The notes below the pieces were generated by a model. The model did not search any database, was not told the origin of the DNA, and was given only the letters and a program-made list of their open reading frames with translations. From Bacteroidales bacterium (GTDB lineage: Bacteria; Bacteroidota; Bacteroidia; Bacteroidales; NBLH01), in the NCBI GenBank assembly GCA_026988445.1, contig JALSLF010000579.1:1-6936 (forward strand): a stretch of 6,936 nt of DNA, written 5' to 3'. The position numbers and the translations under genes are program-made. Positions 5,562 through 6,936 of the stretch are shown one piece after another. Position 1 is the first letter of the stretch. Each line of letters begins with the position of its first letter.

Positions 5562-6936
5562 ATGAATAATTTTCGTATATATTTAGTTTTGTTAATAAGT
5601 GCATTTGTTTCGTTAAGCATTATTGCGCAAGAAACCATTAATGTGAATGAGCGGTTTTCTGCCGGTGAAAAGCATACTTATTCGTTTTATCTATCTTCAT
5701 CGCAAGCATTAAACCCGGTTAATTTGTTAATATACGGTACTGATTATGACTACGACAGCGATGGTGATTATACCGATTTTGCCATTTATATAAATGGTAA
5801 TGAGTTAATTTATGCCGAAGAATTAACAAAATACGGCTTAGGTAAAGATGGAGCCAGAAGTCAAATAAAATTTGATATTTCTAATTATATCCGGCAAGGA
5901 AATAATACCATTGCATTGCAAAATACGGAGAATATCGATCAGCGTGATTATAATTACATTTCTTGGATTAAGATATCAACAACAAGTACTTCTAATATTA
6001 CAGCAAGTGCTACACCCTTGATTTTAAATCAAGCCAAATACGTAGCTCATAAATTTACTTGCCAAACCAAACGTAAATATACTTTTTCGGTTTACGATAT
6101 GTCAACGGCTCGAAATGCCAAACTAATTTTAAAAGGTTACGATTCCGATTATGATAATGACGGAGATTATACCGATTTTGCGATTACGGTAAACGGGAAC
6201 AATCTATTTAGTGCAGAGTCTTTACATGATAAAGGTTTTGGCGATGATGGAATTTCAAAGGAAATCACTTTTAATATCGGAGCCTATTTGCATCAAGGGC
6301 AGAATGAACTAATTCTGGAAAATACCGAGATTGATGGACAGGTAGATTATGCTTTTATCGGAAGTATAGAAATTAGTAGCGGTATTGCGCCTGCGACAAG
6401 TCAGATGCGCATAAATACACCGTATTTATTATCTAAACGTTTTGATAGTCAAGCGGAGCGGCAAATCTCATTTACAATATCAAACCCAAGCGATTATGAT
6501 AATATAAAACTGAAAATTTACGGTACCGATGTTGATGACGATAAGGATGGTGATTTTACCGATTTTTTGCTGCAAATTAATTCAAATGTGCTTGTAGATA
6601 CTAAATCCTTGACAGAAAAAGGTTTAGGAATAAACGGAACTTATTCTTATGCTGTTTTTGATATAAAACCTTTTGTTAGTAACGGTGTAAATATTATTAC
6701 TTTACGTAACACCGAAGATAAAGGACAGGTAGATTATTGCTATATAAAATCACTTGAAATAAGTGCTAACAGAGCATATTCTTATAATAATCCACCGGTA
6801 ATTGTAGTAACAAAACCCCAAATTGAACGAGGTTTTAAAATTGTTGATGATGCAAGTATGACAGTGGAGGGTATTGTTACGGATGAAGATGGTATCGACA
6901 AAGTATTAGTAAATAATGTACCGGCACAATTAAGCA
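5562..6936 (+). CDS. Secreted protein with three DxDxDGD repeat domains, 3' end missing; possible caspase-like protein
   Basis: The frame runs open from ATG 5562 to the window edge (458 complete codons). Residues 1-22 are a signal peptide (SLSIIA|Q). Three tandem domains of about 115-130 aa follow, at roughly 27-139, 145-272 and 280-401. Each has an acidic loop (YGTDYDYDSDGDYTDF at 58-73, GYDSDYDNDGDYTDF at 192-206, YGTDVDDDKDGDFTDF at 320-335), then a GLG/GFG turn, an N-x-I/L-x-L-x-NTE strand and a closing DY...I.IS strand. The acidic loops resemble calcium-binding DxDxDG loops. From about 409, NNPPVIVV, ERGFK and VEGIVTDEDGI match the Ig-like segment that, from memory, often precedes caspase-like (peptidase C14) domains in secreted Bacteroidota proteins; the protease itself would lie beyond the window. 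The repeat domain was not recognised as a named family. The start is supported by the signal peptide and a promoter-like box upstream. Coding and export are certain; the caspase link is inference. Confidence 0.88.
   Translation, partial: MNNFRIYLVLLISAFVSLSIIAQETINVNERFSAGEKHTYSFYLSSSQALNPVNLLIYGTDYDYDSDGDYTDFAIYINGNELIYAEELTKYGLGKDGARSQIKFDISNYIRQGNNTIALQNTENIDQRDYNYISWIKISTTSTSNITASATPLILNQAKYVAHKFTCQTKRKYTFSVYDMSTARNAKLILKGYDSDYDNDGDYTDFAITVNGNNLFSAESLHDKGFGDDGISKEITFNIGAYLHQGQNELILENTEIDGQVDYAFIGSIEISSGIAPATSQMRINTPYLLSKRFDSQAERQISFTISNPSDYDNIKLKIYGTDVDDDKDGDFTDFLLQINSNVLVDTKSLTEKGLGINGTYSYAVFDIKPFVSNGVNIITLRNTEDKGQVDYCYIKSLEISANRAYSYNNPPVIVVTKPQIERGFKIVDDASMTVEGIVTDEDGIDKVLVNNVPAQLS

Overview
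The window looks like a piece of a low-GC Bacteroidota chromosome, probably Bacteroidales or a related environmental lineage. The evidence is a TonB-dependent receptor with an N-terminal carboxypeptidase-regulatory-like domain, secreted proteins with signal peptides ending in A|Q, no Shine-Dalgarno sequences before the starts, and a TAnnTTTG-type promoter box. All four genes encode exported or outer-membrane proteins; none is cytoplasmic or metabolic. No tRNA, rRNA, CRISPR array, transposase or integrase gene was seen.

Layout: positions 1-1112 hold the 3' part of a plus-strand Kelch-type beta-propeller gene whose beginning lies outside the window. After a 31-nt gap, probably in the same operon, comes a 257-aa outer-membrane beta-barrel protein (1144-1917). 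A 407-nt gap separates it from a convergent minus-strand gene (4757-2325) for an 810-aa TonB-dependent receptor that starts with GTG. An 804-nt divergent gap follows. Then a plus-strand gene (5562 to the window end, cut off) encodes a secreted protein with three tandem domains carrying acidic DxDxDGD loops, followed by an Ig-like segment of the kind often found before caspase-like domains in Bacteroidota.

The most unusual content is in the two gaps flanking the receptor gene. Each holds one copy, in the same orientation, of a 178-nt element built from short hairpins with three-nucleotide loops, bounded by the same 13-bp inverted repeats (1998-2175 and 4900-5077). About 100-115 nt after each copy is a second shared motif of 31 nt (2292-2322 and 5180-5210). 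The second of these motifs lies inside a 228-nt fold-back structure with nearly perfect 22-nt terminal inverted repeats (5133-5360), which resembles a non-autonomous mobile element. One copy lies between convergent gene ends and the other upstream of two divergent genes, so a plain terminator role does not explain both.

The genes do not form an obvious single pathway. The Kelch protein and the barrel protein may work together at the outer membrane. The TonB receptor has no SusD-like partner in the window, so its substrate cannot be inferred.
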